From Candidatus Methylobacter titanis (GTDB taxonomy: Bacteria; Pseudomonadota; Gammaproteobacteria; Methylococcales; Methylomonadaceae), in assembly GCA_029946125.1 (NCBI GenBank), contig JAQSDX010000012.1:1-64000 (forward strand): 64,000 nt of DNA, written 5' to 3'. Positions 37,387-46,786 of the stretch are shown here, in pieces. The notes below the pieces were generated by a model that did not search any database, was not told where the DNA came from, and saw only the letters and a list, made by a program, of their open reading frames with translations. Both the position numbers and the translations under genes were made by a program. The first letter of the stretch is position 1. Each line of letters starts with the position of its first letter.

Positions 37387-38190
37387 ATGCGCGCCATTAC
37401 CCAACGCCTAAACACGATAAAACCCATGATGAAATTACAGCCTGACTCTATGGCGACGAAAAACATCCATATTGCCGTCGTCGAAGACGACCTGCGCTTA
37501 TGTAACGATCTTGTTGAATTTCTAAATCTGCGCAACTTCTCAGCTCAAGGTTTTAACTCGGCGGCCAAGCTTTATCAGGGGCTCTTAGACACTGACTTCG
37601 ATTTATTTTTATTGGATATTACCCTACCGGACGAGAGCGGCATTGAAGTGATGACTTGGATGCGTACGCGCAGCGAAGCCGGTATCATCATCATAACGGC
37701 GTTAACCGATAACGACACCCAGCTTACTTGCCTAAATGCAGGCGCAGATGCTTATTTAACCAAGAACGCCACCTTGGAAATTATTGAAGCAACCTGCCAC
37801 GGCGTCCTGCGCAGGATAAAACCCAGTTTAGAACTCATTCGGATTGCCGAACCTATTCGACTATCGGAATTAAAATCGCAAGCCTGGCTGTTACACAAGA
37901 CAACCTGGCATCTGGAAACACCTAACGGTTATCAACTGTCGGTTAACCAAACTGAAATGATTTTTCTTGAAACATTATTTCAATTTACCAGTACGCCGGT
38001 TAGCCGTGCCAACTTATTAGTGCGCATCGGCAAGCCTGATACGCTGTCAAACCTGCGTAATTTGGATAACTGCATCAGCCGCCTACGCAAAAAGATTTTG
38101 CACTTATCTGCTTTAGAAATTCCGATTCGTACCAATTACGGAGTTGGCTATCTCTTTGCAGGCAATAGCAGCATCATTGATCATCAGTAG
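37387..38190 (+). CDS. OmpR-type response regulator
   Basis: A receiver domain (IHIAVVEDDLRLCNDLVEFL; phospho-acceptor Asp in FDLFLLDITLP; conserved Lys in AYLTKNA) is followed by a C-terminal winged helix (VSRANLLVRIGKPDTLSNLRN, then NYGVGYLFAG). 267 residues from the first ATG; the conserved fold begins near the ATG at 37450, and no ribosome site clearly chooses between them, so the start is uncertain. Two bases separate it from the sensor kinase gene. It is divergent from the pilus-like operon and is therefore a candidate regulator of it. Confidence 0.88.
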   Translation: MRAITQRLNTIKPMMKLQPDSMATKNIHIAVVEDDLRLCNDLVEFLNLRNFSAQGFNSAAKLYQGLLDTDFDLFLLDITLPDESGIEVMTWMRTRSEAGIIIITALTDNDTQLTCLNAGADAYLTKNATLEIIEATCHGVLRRIKPSLELIRIAEPIRLSELKSQAWLLHKTTWHLETPNGYQLSVNQTEMIFLETLFQFTSTPVSRANLLVRIGKPDTLSNLRNLDNCISRLRKKILHLSALEIPIRTNYGVGYLFAGNSSIIDHQ

Positions 38191-38192
38191 TC

Positions 38193-40097
38193 ATGCTGAA
38201 AAAATCGGTAGCGGCTTTCCTGTTGTGGATGCTGATGACCGCAGCCTATGCACAGCAAAATCCTCCCTTGTCGGTCAATATGAATGCGCAGCATTTGTCA
38301 CTGGCCGGACATGTCAACTTTTATAGCGATAAAAGTGCTGCGGCAACCTTTGAGCAAGCCAGACTAGCCGACTATCAACCGGTAGATGGGTTTCCTGGAG
38401 GCATTTATTCCCCTGATGCGCACTGGTATTATTTTACCTTGGTCAGAACCGGGAATACGCCAAGGGATTGGATACTGGCCCTGGGCGCCCCTTTTTTGGA
38501 TGACGTACAAGTCTGGCTGGAACAAGCCGACGGGCATTTTGAGCACTATCAATTAGGCGATCATACGCCTTTTTTGCAGCGCCCCTTACCCTCGCGCCTA
38601 AATGCACTGCCCGTTGTCTTAACCGATGACCGACCGGTACAGGTCTATGTGCGCATACACTCCATCAGCTCCCTGGTTTTCAACGCCGCCCTATGGCAAC
38701 GGGATGCTTTTTGGGTCAATCAAGCTCAGTATAATTTCTTCCATGGCCTGTATTTTGGCATGCTTATCATTGTTATTTTGATTCATGTCTGTTTCGGTCT
38801 TTGGCTGGGCCAAACCGCTATGCTGGCTTATGCCGGCTATGTCGCCGCATTACTGGCTCTGTATCTGGGGATAAACGGTTATGGCGCGATCTTAGTGACT
38901 CCAAAAGCCATCTGGATAAATGATGCGATAACCGGCATTGGCGCCATTGGCTCAGTATGTTCTACTGTATTCATGTGGGATCAACTGCTGCGGCTAAAAC
39001 AGCATTTCCCTCGGATTCATCAATTTTACCTGGCTAGCAGCCTAATCACAGCAAGTGCCTTACTCTGGGTGACGACCCCGTTTTACCAAATATTAGCGTT
39101 AATTTTATCTCAATTCGGCTTAGCGATCAGTTTTTTCAGTTTAAGCCTGCTGATAGTGCTGTGGTTAAAATACAAACAGACTGAATTATTGTTTTATTTA
39201 CTGGCTTTTGTCATTACTACCTTTGGCGCTATCGCACAAATCTCAATCAATATCGGCTGGTTGCCGCAAAATCTTGTTACCAGCAATATTTACCAGGCGG
39301 CTTCACTCATTCATATCTTAATAATGGGCCTGGGACTGACTTGGCGGATATATCAACTGAAACAGCAAAAAAACGTCGCTGAGCATCAGTCGGTAATCCT
39401 TAAACAACGCTCCATCGAGCAACGGCGCTTTGTGGCGATGCTTTCCCACGAATTTGCTACCCCCTTGGCCTCAATAGACCGCACCGCAAATCTGCTTCAG
39501 GCGAAATATTCGTCATTATCGCAACAAGAAGCCGCGAGATTGGCCGATATCCGAGCTTCAGTGACCCATTTAACCTCGTTTGTTAATAGTTTCTTATTGT
39601 CGGAAGCGTTAGATCATCAGGCTCTAACGCCAAATCGCGAACTCTGCCCGGTAAAACCATTTATGCTGGAGGTCATCACCAGTCTGGGCTACGAAGCCAA
39701 AGCGCGGGTGAATTTAACAGTAACGCCGCCTGCGGGTGCATTTGAGTTGGACAAAAGGCTTATCAATATAGCCATCTGCAACCTTATTGCCAACGCACTG
39801 AAGTACTCTACTAACGGAACAAAAGTCGGTCTTGCGGTTACCATCACCGCAGATACACTTGACTTGCGCGTTAGTAATCAAACTAAAGCGCTGAGCGAAG
39901 AAGAACTGGCTCTTCTGGGAACCCCTTATTTTAGGGCCAGCACCTCAGTTGAAACAAAAGGCGTAGGACTTGGTTTTCATTTTTCTCGAGAAATCATAAG
40001 GGCGCATGGGGGTACTTTAACGCCTTTTAACTGTCTAAGCGGTGAATTTACCGCCCAAGTATTACTACCGAAACTTGAGTCCAATACGGAAAGCTAG
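38193..40097 (+). CDS. 7TM-DISM sensor histidine kinase
   Basis: A signal peptide (cleavage after AAYA) is followed by a periplasmic 7TMR-DISMED2-like beta domain (about 25-170) and seven membrane helices (about 185-390). The HisKA box is MLSHEFATPLASI with phospho-acceptor H419, and the HATPase domain has ICNLIANALKYS (N box) and GVGLGFHFSREIIRAHGG (G box). DISMED2 domains are thought to bind carbohydrate-like or other small ligands; the signal here is unknown. At 634 residues it is complete. Partner of the preceding response regulator. Confidence 0.88.
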   Translation: MLKKSVAAFLLWMLMTAAYAQQNPPLSVNMNAQHLSLAGHVNFYSDKSAAATFEQARLADYQPVDGFPGGIYSPDAHWYYFTLVRTGNTPRDWILALGAPFLDDVQVWLEQADGHFEHYQLGDHTPFLQRPLPSRLNALPVVLTDDRPVQVYVRIHSISSLVFNAALWQRDAFWVNQAQYNFFHGLYFGMLIIVILIHVCFGLWLGQTAMLAYAGYVAALLALYLGINGYGAILVTPKAIWINDAITGIGAIGSVCSTVFMWDQLLRLKQHFPRIHQFYLASSLITASALLWVTTPFYQILALILSQFGLAISFFSLSLLIVLWLKYKQTELLFYLLAFVITTFGAIAQISINIGWLPQNLVTSNIYQAASLIHILIMGLGLTWRIYQLKQQKNVAEHQSVILKQRSIEQRRFVAMLSHEFATPLASIDRTANLLQAKYSSLSQQEAARLADIRASVTHLTSFVNSFLLSEALDHQALTPNRELCPVKPFMLEVITSLGYEAKARVNLTVTPPAGAFELDKRLINIAICNLIANALKYSTNGTKVGLAVTITADTLDLRVSNQTKALSEEELALLGTPYFRASTSVETKGVGLGFHFSREIIRAHGGTLTPFNCLSGEFTAQVLLPKLESNTES

Positions 40098-40137
40098 TAT
40101 TGAGTCAATTTAGACATGATGGGTGCCTGTAACTGTG

Positions 40138-40160
40138 GTGGCGACTGAAGTCGCTCCCAC
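40138..40160. repeat. REP-like hairpin
   Basis: The stem GCGACTgaaGTCGC lies within GTGGCGACT...GTCGCTCCCAC, a pattern much like the GTGGGAGCG-type REP sequences of Pseudomonas and other gammaproteobacteria. It is located in the 113-bp gap between the convergent sensor kinase and yqaA genes. Confidence 0.55.
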
Positions 40161-40210
40161 ATCCGGTTGCTTAACCGTCAGAATAAAGTTGACCCAGTCC
40201 TGGTACCCGC

Positions 40211-40795
40211 TCAGCCTTGGTGCAAGAACTTATAAATACCGGCGCCAATCACCACTAACGCTACGGTTGCCCAGCCCAGCCTATCCATATATTCACGCAA
40301 TTTCACTTCGAGCTTTTTCCCACCGGCAGCGAGTAACATGGCCACCAGAAAAAACCGTCCGCCCCGACCAATGATTGAGGCTAACACAAAAGGCAAAAAC
40401 GCCATACTCAGTGCACCGGCGGCAATGGTAAAAACCTTATAAGGAATCGGCGAAAAACCGGCCACAAACACCGCCAAAAAGCCCCATTGTTCAAACCAGC
40501 TTTTTGCTATTAAGTAACTTTCCCAATAATGGGTAGTCTGTAGCCACGGTGAAATGCTGTCAAACATAAAAAAACCGATCAAATAACCCAGCATCCCGCC
40601 CAAGACTGAGGCCACGGTGGTCAATAGCGCAAAGCGCATGGCTTTATCGGGCTGGGACAAGGCCATCGGTGCCAGCATCACATCCGGCGGTATCGGAAAA
40701 AATGAGGATTCGGCAAAACTTAGCGCACACAAATATTTAGCCGCATGCCGGTGTTTAGACCACTGCAAGGCTTTGTCATACAACTTTTGAAACAT
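40211..40795 (-). CDS. YqaA/VTT-domain inner-membrane protein
   Basis: A 194-residue polytopic protein of the SNARE-associated (VTT/DedA-related) family, YqaA type. The signature segments are FAESSFFPIPPDVMLAPMAL, GMLGYLIGFFMFD, and FSPIPYKVFTIAAGAL with GRGGRFFLVA. DedA relatives are proposed to move lipids such as undecaprenyl phosphate, but YqaA itself is uncharacterised. It lies 2 bp downstream of pcm on the same strand; the surE-pcm-yqaA order is common in gammaproteobacteria. Confidence 0.88.
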   Translation of the reverse strand: MFQKLYDKALQWSKHRHAAKYLCALSFAESSFFPIPPDVMLAPMALSQPDKAMRFALLTTVASVLGGMLGYLIGFFMFDSISPWLQTTHYWESYLIAKSWFEQWGFLAVFVAGFSPIPYKVFTIAAGALSMAFLPFVLASIIGRGGRFFLVAMLLAAGGKKLEVKLREYMDRLGWATVALVVIGAGIYKFLHQG

Positions 40796-40797
40796 GT

Positions 40798-41460
40798 TTA
40801 TTTCCTTCCTGATAAAAAAGGCACAAAAACAACCGGCTCGAGCTTTTCAATGTCATAGCCGCTTTCTGTACGCGTGACTCTCTGTAATTGCTGTTTGTCG
40901 TCCTTGCCGATCGGAATCAGCATCACGCCGCCGACTGCCATTTGTTGCAACAACATTTCCGGTATTTCAGGCGGCGCGGCCGCCACTAAAATACCATCGT
41001 ACGGCGCATGATCCGGCCAACCCCAGCCGCCATCACTGTGCAAATAACTGACATTTTTAAGCTTTAAATCCCATAGACGATCTTTGGCTTTTTTCTGCAA
41101 CGGCGCGATTCTTTCAACAGAATAGACATGATCGGCCAGCTGCGCCAAAATTGCCGTCTGATAACCGCAACCTGTACCTATCTCCAACACGCAGGTTAAT
41201 CGAGCCGATGCCGCCAACAGCAGTTCGGTCATTTTTGCGACGATATAAGGCTGGGAAATCGTCTGGTTGTAACCAATCGGCAGGGCGGTATCTTCATAAG
41301 CCCGATGGGCCAAGGCCTCATCCATAAAAATATGCCGGGGCGTATTACGCATCACATCCAGAATTTTATGACTGCAAATACCCTGCTGTATTAACCGGTT
41401 GATCATCCGCTCACGGGTGCGCGCCGAGGTCATACCTATTCCTTGCAGGCTTTGAATCAT
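40798..41460 (-). CDS. pcm: Protein-L-isoaspartate O-methyltransferase
   Basis: SAM-dependent repair enzyme that methylates isoaspartyl residues in damaged proteins. The SAM motif [16 protein letters not shown], the early [16 protein letters not shown] and the C-terminal LEPVVFVPF are typical. I use the ATG at 41460, which overlaps the surE stop as ATGA; an upstream in-frame start at 41484 would overlap surE further. About 220 residues, normal length. Confidence 0.95.
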   Translation of the reverse strand: MIQSLQGIGMTSARTRERMINRLIQQGICSHKILDVMRNTPRHIFMDEALAHRAYEDTALPIGYNQTISQPYIVAKMTELLLAASARLTCVLEIGTGCGYQTAILAQLADHVYSVERIAPLQKKAKDRLWDLKLKNVSYLHSDGGWGWPDHAPYDGILVAAAPPEIPEMLLQQMAVGGVMLIPIGKDDKQQLQRVTRTESGYDIEKLEPVVFVPFLSGRK

Positions 41461-42218
41461 AAATCGCACTCCCTGGGCAGCCAATCGTTTAAATCATTGA
41501 TCCGGTCATACCGGGTCAAATCCACTTGTAACGGAGTCACCGACACGAACCCGGTATTGACGGCATAGAAATCAGTGCCGGGGCCTGCATCCTGTTCCGC
41601 TCCCGGCGGCCCGACCCAGTAGATAATGCGTCCGCGAGGGTCTTTACTCTTAATGACCGGCTCGGATTTATGCCGCTGCCCCAATCGGGTTGCCCGATAA
41701 CCTTTTAAGTCCTTAATAGCGACATCCGGCACATTGACATTCAGAATGGTATCTTGCGGCAACGGCTTGTTAATCAATTGCTGCAACAACGTCACTGCAA
41801 CATGCGCAGCGGTGTCAAAATGACTGGGATTACTGCCCACCAACGAAATAGCGACAGCGGGCAAACCTAAAAAACGTCCTTCAGTTGCTGCGGCAACCGT
41901 ACCGGAATAGAGCACATCATCACCTAAATTAGAGCCATGATTAATCCCGGCAAAAACCATATCCGGCTCTGCTTCCAATAAACCGGTTACCGCCAAATGT
42001 ACGCAGTCGGTGGGGGTGCCATCAACTTTAATAAAACCGTTTTCCATGGCATACGCGCGTAAAGGCATTTCCAGCGTTAAAGAATTACTCGCCGCACTGC
42101 GGTTTCTATCCGGAGCCACCACCGATATTTCGGCATGCAAGCTCAATGCTTTGGCCAATGCAATCAGCCCTTCAGCCAAGTAGCCATCATCATTACTCAA
42201 CAAAATATGCATTATCAA
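41457..42218 (-). CDS. surE: 5'/3'-nucleotidase SurE
   Basis: Metal-dependent survival nucleotidase. The N-terminal LLSNDDG binds the divalent metal, followed by [15 protein letters not shown] and [20 protein letters not shown]. At 253 residues it is full length. The start is ATG 42218 or the in-frame ATG at 42212 ([10 protein letters not shown]), and the second looks more like the family N-terminus. It is coupled to pcm through an ATGA overlap and divergent from the Smr gene. Confidence 0.95.
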   Translation of the reverse strand: MIMHILLSNDDGYLAEGLIALAKALSLHAEISVVAPDRNRSAASNSLTLEMPLRAYAMENGFIKVDGTPTDCVHLAVTGLLEAEPDMVFAGINHGSNLGDDVLYSGTVAAATEGRFLGLPAVAISLVGSNPSHFDTAAHVAVTLLQQLINKPLPQDTILNVNVPDVAIKDLKGYRATRLGQRHKSEPVIKSKDPRGRIIYWVGPPGAEQDAGPGTDFYAVNTGFVSVTPLQVDLTRYDRINDLNDWLPRECDL

Positions 42219-42286
42219 TCGCCCTGAAGCCGATTAAGCTATAAAATCAACCATATTAGCAACAATACCCAACAAAATCAGCTTTC

Positions 42287-42838
42287 GTGGCAAAAAAAAA
42301 CCTCACTTCCGAAGACAGTAATTTGTTTCGTCAATCTATCGGTAAAGTACACGCCGTGAAAAGCGATAAAGTGCTATTAAAGGAGGGCAACAAACCCAAA
42401 CCCTATCCAAAAACTCAGATCGTTAACGTGGACGAGCATTTAAGCGCCAAAATTGATGTTGATATTGAAAAAGTAGGCATTGAAGACTCGCTGAGTTATA
42501 CGGCACCGGGGCTACAGCATAATGTGCTAAAAAAACTGCGCAAAGGGCATTTTGGTCTGGATGCGGAAATTGACCTGCACGGACTGAATAGCAACGATGC
42601 AAAGCAGCAGCTGCTGCATTTCCTGCACGACAGTGTAGAACAAGGCTGCCGCTGCGTACACATCGTCCACGGCAAAGGCTATCGTTCGGCCGACAACCAT
42701 CCCGTACTCAAAAACAACCTCAACTTATGGCTGAGACAACACCAGGACGTTCAGGCTTTTTGTTCTACGCCGCCTAAAGACGGCGGGACCGGAGCGGTTT
42801 TTGTATTGTTGCAATTGTCTGAAAAATATAACGACTAA
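42287..42838 (+). CDS. Smr domain protein (SmrB-like)
   Basis: A 183-residue protein with a C-terminal Smr domain: LHGLNSNDAKQQLLHFL, then HIVHGKGYRS and the terminal TGAVFVLLQ. E. coli SmrB is an endonuclease that cuts mRNA between collided ribosomes; residues DLHG and HGKG belong to that active region. The start is a GTG (42287). The stop overlaps the slyX stop region by 4 bp in a convergent arrangement, so no terminator separates them. Confidence 0.88.
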   Translation: MAKKNLTSEDSNLFRQSIGKVHAVKSDKVLLKEGNKPKPYPKTQIVNVDEHLSAKIDVDIEKVGIEDSLSYTAPGLQHNVLKKLRKGHFGLDAEIDLHGLNSNDAKQQLLHFLHDSVEQGCRCVHIVHGKGYRSADNHPVLKNNLNLWLRQHQDVQAFCSTPPKDGGTGAVFVLLQLSEKYND

Positions 42839-43041
42839 TAATGCGGCGGCACTTCCTCAACGCTTTCGCCGCCGCCACTTTCGGAAGACAGGCTTTTAAT
42901 GCGCTCGTTAAGCATTTTACAAGTCGCTTCCAGGCGGTCTATCTGTTGCTGTTGCTGCCCGACGATCTGGTTCAACGCTTGCAGCAAATCTTCCTGATAA
43001 GCGGTTTTTATTTCCAGTTCGATGATTCGATCATCATTCAT
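42835..43041 (-). CDS. slyX: SlyX family protein
   Basis: A 68-residue coiled-coil protein (IIELEIKTAYQEDLLQALN, then QQQQQIDRLEATCKMLNERI) ending in the family-typical PPHY. SlyX has no established function. It is the last gene of the long minus-strand operon, 7 bp downstream of hemN. Confidence 0.9.
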   Translation of the reverse strand: MNDDRIIELEIKTAYQEDLLQALNQIVGQQQQQIDRLEATCKMLNERIKSLSSESGGGESVEEVPPHY

Positions 43042-43048
43042 AGATCAC

Positions 43049-44431
43049 CTAAATTACTTTTGAAAACTGCTGCTGTTTTTGCGCCAGATACTTGTCGAAC
43101 ACCATGCAGATGTTGCGGATCAACAATCGGCCAGCGGATAATACCCTGATGCCTTCAACAGATAAAACCAGCAAACCATCGGCTTGCATCGGCACCAAGA
43201 CTTGGAGCTCCCTGACAAAATAATCGGCAAAGTTAATCGAAAATTGCTTTTCAATGACGGCAAAGCTCAAATCAAAATGACAAATCAGTTGGGTAATCAC
43301 CGCACGGCGCAGTTTGTCGTCGTCATCCAGTTCTACGCCTTTAAATACCGGTAATTTTCCCTGATTGATCAGCCGGTCGTACTCGTCCAGCTCTTTGACA
43401 TTCTGGATATAGGCATCGCCTACCCTACCGATGGAAGTAATACCCAAGCCCACCAGGTCGCAATCCGAATGCGTAGAGTAGCCTTGAAAATTGCGATATA
43501 AATGCCCCTCGCGCTGCGCGACGGCAAGCTCGTCATCGGGTTTGGCGAAATGATCCATGCCGATATAGACATAACCGGCTTCAGTCAGCCGTTGACCTAC
43601 CCTTTGCAAAATGGCCAGCTTCACCTCGGGCGTCGGTAGTTCGACATCGTTAATCTGGCGCTGGGTTTTAAAGCGTGCCGGCATGTGCGCGTAATTGAAG
43701 ATCGAGAACCGATCCGGAGCTACCGCGAGAATTTTATCCAGGGTTCGGGCGAAGGTTTCCACCGTTTGCAGCGGCAAGCCGTAAATCAAATCGATATTGG
43801 TCGAGCGAAAACCCTCGGCACGAGCGGCAGCTAAAACGCTGAAAGTCTGCTCTTCGCTTTGCACGCGATTGACGGCTTTTTGTACCGCCGGATCAAAATC
43901 CTGCAAGCCTAAACTGACCCGGTTAAAACCCAGTTCGCGCAGTTGCTTCATGGTTTGATCATCGGTTTCCCGTGGATCGACTTCTATCGAATATTCGCCC
44001 TGGTCGTCATCCCGCAAGTGAAAATGCTCGCGGGTCACGTCCATCAAGGTTTTCATCTGCTCGTAACTTAAAAAAGTCGGCGTGCCCCCGCCCCAGTGCA
44101 ATTGATTGACGACCCGGCTGGAGTCGAACAAAGCGCCCTGCAGCGCAATTTCTTTGCACAGATTCGCCAAATACGGCTCCGCATGTTTGCGGTTTTTGGT
44201 GACGATCTTATTGCAGGCGCAATAAAAACACACGGTATCGCAAAAAGGGATATGAAAATACAGCGACAGCGGCCCGCCAGCGGCATTCGATTTGGCGATA
44301 TGCGCACGATATTCCTTGTCGCCGAAACCTTCGTGCAACTCCAGGGCGGTAGGGTAAGAGGTATAACGCGGACCGGCCTTATCGTAACGGTTGATCAGGT
44401 CTACATCGAATTTTATAGATTGATCCATCAC
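43049..44431 (-). CDS. hemN: Oxygen-independent coproporphyrinogen III oxidase
   Basis: Radical SAM enzyme converting coproporphyrinogen III to protoporphyrinogen IX without oxygen. The [4Fe-4S] motif CxxxCxxC is C64, C68 and C71 in FCDTVCFYCACNK. HWGGGTPTFL and the C-terminal HemN region follow. At 460 residues it is the true HemN length, longer than HemW. It overlaps the ccmI stop by 4 bp, so haem synthesis is transcriptionally linked to cytochrome c maturation. Confidence 0.95.
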   Translation of the reverse strand: MMDQSIKFDVDLINRYDKAGPRYTSYPTALELHEGFGDKEYRAHIAKSNAAGGPLSLYFHIPFCDTVCFYCACNKIVTKNRKHAEPYLANLCKEIALQGALFDSSRVVNQLHWGGGTPTFLSYEQMKTLMDVTREHFHLRDDDQGEYSIEVDPRETDDQTMKQLRELGFNRVSLGLQDFDPAVQKAVNRVQSEEQTFSVLAAARAEGFRSTNIDLIYGLPLQTVETFARTLDKILAVAPDRFSIFNYAHMPARFKTQRQINDVELPTPEVKLAILQRVGQRLTEAGYVYIGMDHFAKPDDELAVAQREGHLYRNFQGYSTHSDCDLVGLGITSIGRVGDAYIQNVKELDEYDRLINQGKLPVFKGVELDDDDKLRRAVITQLICHFDLSFAVIEKQFSINFADYFVRELQVLVPMQADGLLVLSVEGIRVLSAGRLLIRNICMVFDKYLAQKQQQFSKVI

Positions 44432-45729
44432 TTTATTGAATTGTTGACGACTATTTTTTTAAGGCTTTTATCGGCTAATGTTGCCTGCTCGATAACGCCG
44501 ATCAAATCACCGGACTGTTGCATCGCATCGCCGGATTTGGAAATGCGCGCCAGCAGTTTAACCTGTTCGAAATTCGATAACTTCATGGTCGGCATCATCG
44601 CCATCGCATCGGTTAACTCGACGGTTAGCGGCAAATCGGAAACCTGTTTACGCACGATAGCCAGCGGCATTTTTGGACCGGATAAGGCCTGAGCATAAAT
44701 AAAAACGGTGTCAGTTGGGCTCGCCGATTTTTGCAATTCCGGCGCCAAACTCACCTGGATATTAATACTGACCGCATTAGCCGGTTGCGCAGGCGGTGCT
44801 TTTGCTTGCACTGGCTTTGATTCCGCCTGCGCCGCGCCTTCCGGTATTTGGGTTGCCAGCTTAGCCAGCAGAACTTGTATTTCCTGCTGGGCTTCCGATC
44901 CTGGAGGCAACAAAGCTTCAAGTTTTTTCCACAAATCCATTGCTGCGGTAAAATCGCCTGTTTGCGCCTTTGCCATGCCGCCCAGCCATAAGCCGGTTAC
45001 ATTATCCGGCTCCATCGCCAAGGCTTTAAATACCAATTCAGAGGGCTTTCCGGCCAGTTGTTCATTGTTGGCAAAGGCCAAGGCATCGGCATAAAGCAGC
45101 ATGATCTCCGGCTGATCGCCTAGCAATTTGTAAGCGTGTTCAAAGGCGTCGACCGCTTTATCATTTTGCTGCAAGTATTTGTAGGATCGGCCTAACATCG
45201 TCCAGCCCAGCGCATCATCCGGTTGTTTTTCCAGGCGCTCCGCGAGCCCCGCAACCATGCTGATCATTTTTTCCCGTTCAGGCGTTGCCTGATTTGCTGC
45301 GGCTGTTTGTGGAACCCGGCTTAAAGACTGATAGTTACCCAATGTCCAATAAAGCAAGCCCGCTACGGAGGGAATCGCCAAAATCAGCACCCACGCCATC
45401 CACCGACCTTCGACTGCATGGATGCAGGAGGTAGAGCAACGCAGGGAGCGGTTGCCGAGCGACGATGATGTTTTTACATGGCTGTGTATATCGAGATCAT
45501 CGCTTAAAGCCTGTTCAAGCTCGACAAGCTGCTCCTCATAAAGTGCCTGACCCAATGCACCGTTTTGCAGCTGCTCCTTGAGTTCAGTCAGTCGTTGCCG
45601 GGCTATGGCGATATTACGTTGATCCTGATCCGCTGCTGCAACCGGATGTTTTCGCCACAACGGCGGCAACACAATCAGAAAAGCAGCTAAGGTCATTACG
45701 CTGACGATCAGCAAAAATAGCATATTCAA
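44428..45729 (-). CDS. ccmI: Cytochrome c-type biogenesis protein CcmI
   Basis: Apocytochrome c chaperone of the haem ligation complex. A first membrane helix at the N-terminus and a second near residue 115-132 flank a cytoplasmic loop. A TPR-containing periplasmic region follows (GWTMLGRSYKYLQQNDKAVDAFEHAY). The 433 residues are normal. Just before the second helix, residues around 90-107 (SLGNRSLRCSTSCIHAVEGR) are encoded by a 49-bp dispersed repeat, so this cysteine-containing stretch is an insertion rather than conserved CcmI sequence. Confidence 0.92.
   Translation of the reverse strand: MNMLFLLIVSVMTLAAFLIVLPPLWRKHPVAAADQDQRNIAIARQRLTELKEQLQNGALGQALYEEQLVELEQALSDDLDIHSHVKTSSSLGNRSLRCSTSCIHAVEGRWMAWVLILAIPSVAGLLYWTLGNYQSLSRVPQTAAANQATPEREKMISMVAGLAERLEKQPDDALGWTMLGRSYKYLQQNDKAVDAFEHAYKLLGDQPEIMLLYADALAFANNEQLAGKPSELVFKALAMEPDNVTGLWLGGMAKAQTGDFTAAMDLWKKLEALLPPGSEAQQEIQVLLAKLATQIPEGAAQAESKPVQAKAPPAQPANAVSINIQVSLAPELQKSASPTDTVFIYAQALSGPKMPLAIVRKQVSDLPLTVELTDAMAMMPTMKLSNFEQVKLLARISKSGDAMQQSGDLIGVIEQATLADKSLKKIVVNNSIK
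45411..45460 (-). repeat. 49-bp dispersed repeat inside ccmI (copy A)
   Basis: Read on the minus strand it begins GCTCGGCAACCGCTCCCTGC and ends ATGCAGTCG. It matches the copy at 58264-58312 at 45 of 49 positions and a copy at 57131-57179 at about 40 of 49. It is translated in frame within ccmI. Confidence 0.85.
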
Positions 45730-46205
45730 GAGGGGTCACCTTTTTCTAACAAGCTGCGGATTTTTGCCAATTTTTCAGCATTTTCGTTCCCATGCTCTGC
45801 GTGAGCATGCATAGTTGATTCAGCCTTTTTACGCCGCACAAACAAAAAAACGACGACCAAACCGATCAATAAGAACGCTACCGGCCCTAGCCACAACACG
45901 CCGGTTTTAAGCTTAAACGGCGGATTGTATAAAACAAAGTCGCCGTATCGATCGGTCATAAACTGGGCTATGTCCTGCTTTGATTTTCCCTGTTGCAGCA
46001 TTTCGTATACTTGCCGGCGCAAATCTGCGGCCAGTTCCGCATTGGAATCGGCGATGGTCTGGTTTTGACAAACCAGACAGCGTAATTCCGAAGTCAGGGT
46101 TTCGTAAGCTTCTTGTTGCTCAGGGTTGGCAAACTGCGGAGATACGCCGGCTGCATAAGCGCTGCCGGACAGCACCAGTAGGAAAATAATCGATAAATAC
46201 TTCAT
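45726..46205 (-). CDS. ccmH: Cytochrome c-type biogenesis protein CcmH (CcmL type)
   Basis: Membrane-anchored periplasmic thioreductant that reduces the apocytochrome CXXCH cysteines. A signal peptide (…LSGSAYAAG) precedes the redox motif LRCLVCQNQT (C43/C46), and QDIAQFMTDRYGDFVLYNPP is diagnostic. One C-terminal membrane helix follows. The 159 residues match the short CcmH that works with a separate CcmI. Overlaps both neighbours. Confidence 0.95.
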   Translation of the reverse strand: MKYLSIIFLLVLSGSAYAAGVSPQFANPEQQEAYETLTSELRCLVCQNQTIADSNAELAADLRRQVYEMLQQGKSKQDIAQFMTDRYGDFVLYNPPFKLKTGVLWLGPVAFLLIGLVVVFLFVRRKKAESTMHAHAEHGNENAEKLAKIRSLLEKGDPS

Positions 46206-46786
46206 TAATTTTCAGCTTGTAACGTGGTGATCAAAGGCAGGAATACTTGCTGCACATCGTCAGGGGTAACGGGGCCGGTGTGCTTGTAGCGGACTACGCC
46301 CTGTTTATCGATGATGAAAGTTTCCGGCACTCCGTAAACGCCCCAGTCGATGCCGATGCGGCCGTCCTGATCCATGATACTGACATCGTAAGGGTTGCCC
46401 AATTGAGCCAGCCAGCCTAAGGCCGCTTCCGGTTCGTCCTTGTAATTCAAGCCGACGATAATGGCGGCTTTTTGTCGGGCCAATTGGTTCAGTATCGGAT
46501 GCTCGGAGCGGCACGAGGCACACCACGATGCCCACACATTAAACAGCCAGACTTTGCCTTTTAAATCGGCCGTCGATAATTTTTCTTCGGGTGTTCGCAT
46601 CGGTTCCCGATCGATTGCGACACTTCCGTCATCCCTGGCAGTCGCTTGCAGCTTGGGCGCAGAAAATGCCGGAGCCGGTTTGCCTATCAACGGCGACGGA
46701 ATCTCGCTGGGATGAAGGTTTAAACCCAGCGCCAGAAACACCGCCAGCACGCTAAATAAGACTAAGGGGAGAATGTATTTAAGCAT
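46205..46786 (-). CDS. ccmG: Thiol:disulfide interchange protein CcmG/DsbE
   Basis: Periplasmic thioredoxin-like protein tethered by an N-terminal helix. The active site is WASWCASCRSEHP (C89/C92), and the cis-Pro region is GVYGVPETFIID. It supplies reducing power to CcmH or apocytochrome c. A loop of about 20 residues between the first strand and the active site (RDDGSVAIDREPMRTPEEK) is longer than usual. Overlaps ccmF by 8 bp. Confidence 0.94.
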   Translation of the reverse strand: MLKYILPLVLFSVLAVFLALGLNLHPSEIPSPLIGKPAPAFSAPKLQATARDDGSVAIDREPMRTPEEKLSTADLKGKVWLFNVWASWCASCRSEHPILNQLARQKAAIIVGLNYKDEPEAALGWLAQLGNPYDVSIMDQDGRIGIDWGVYGVPETFIIDKQGVVRYKHTGPVTPDDVQQVFLPLITTLQAEN

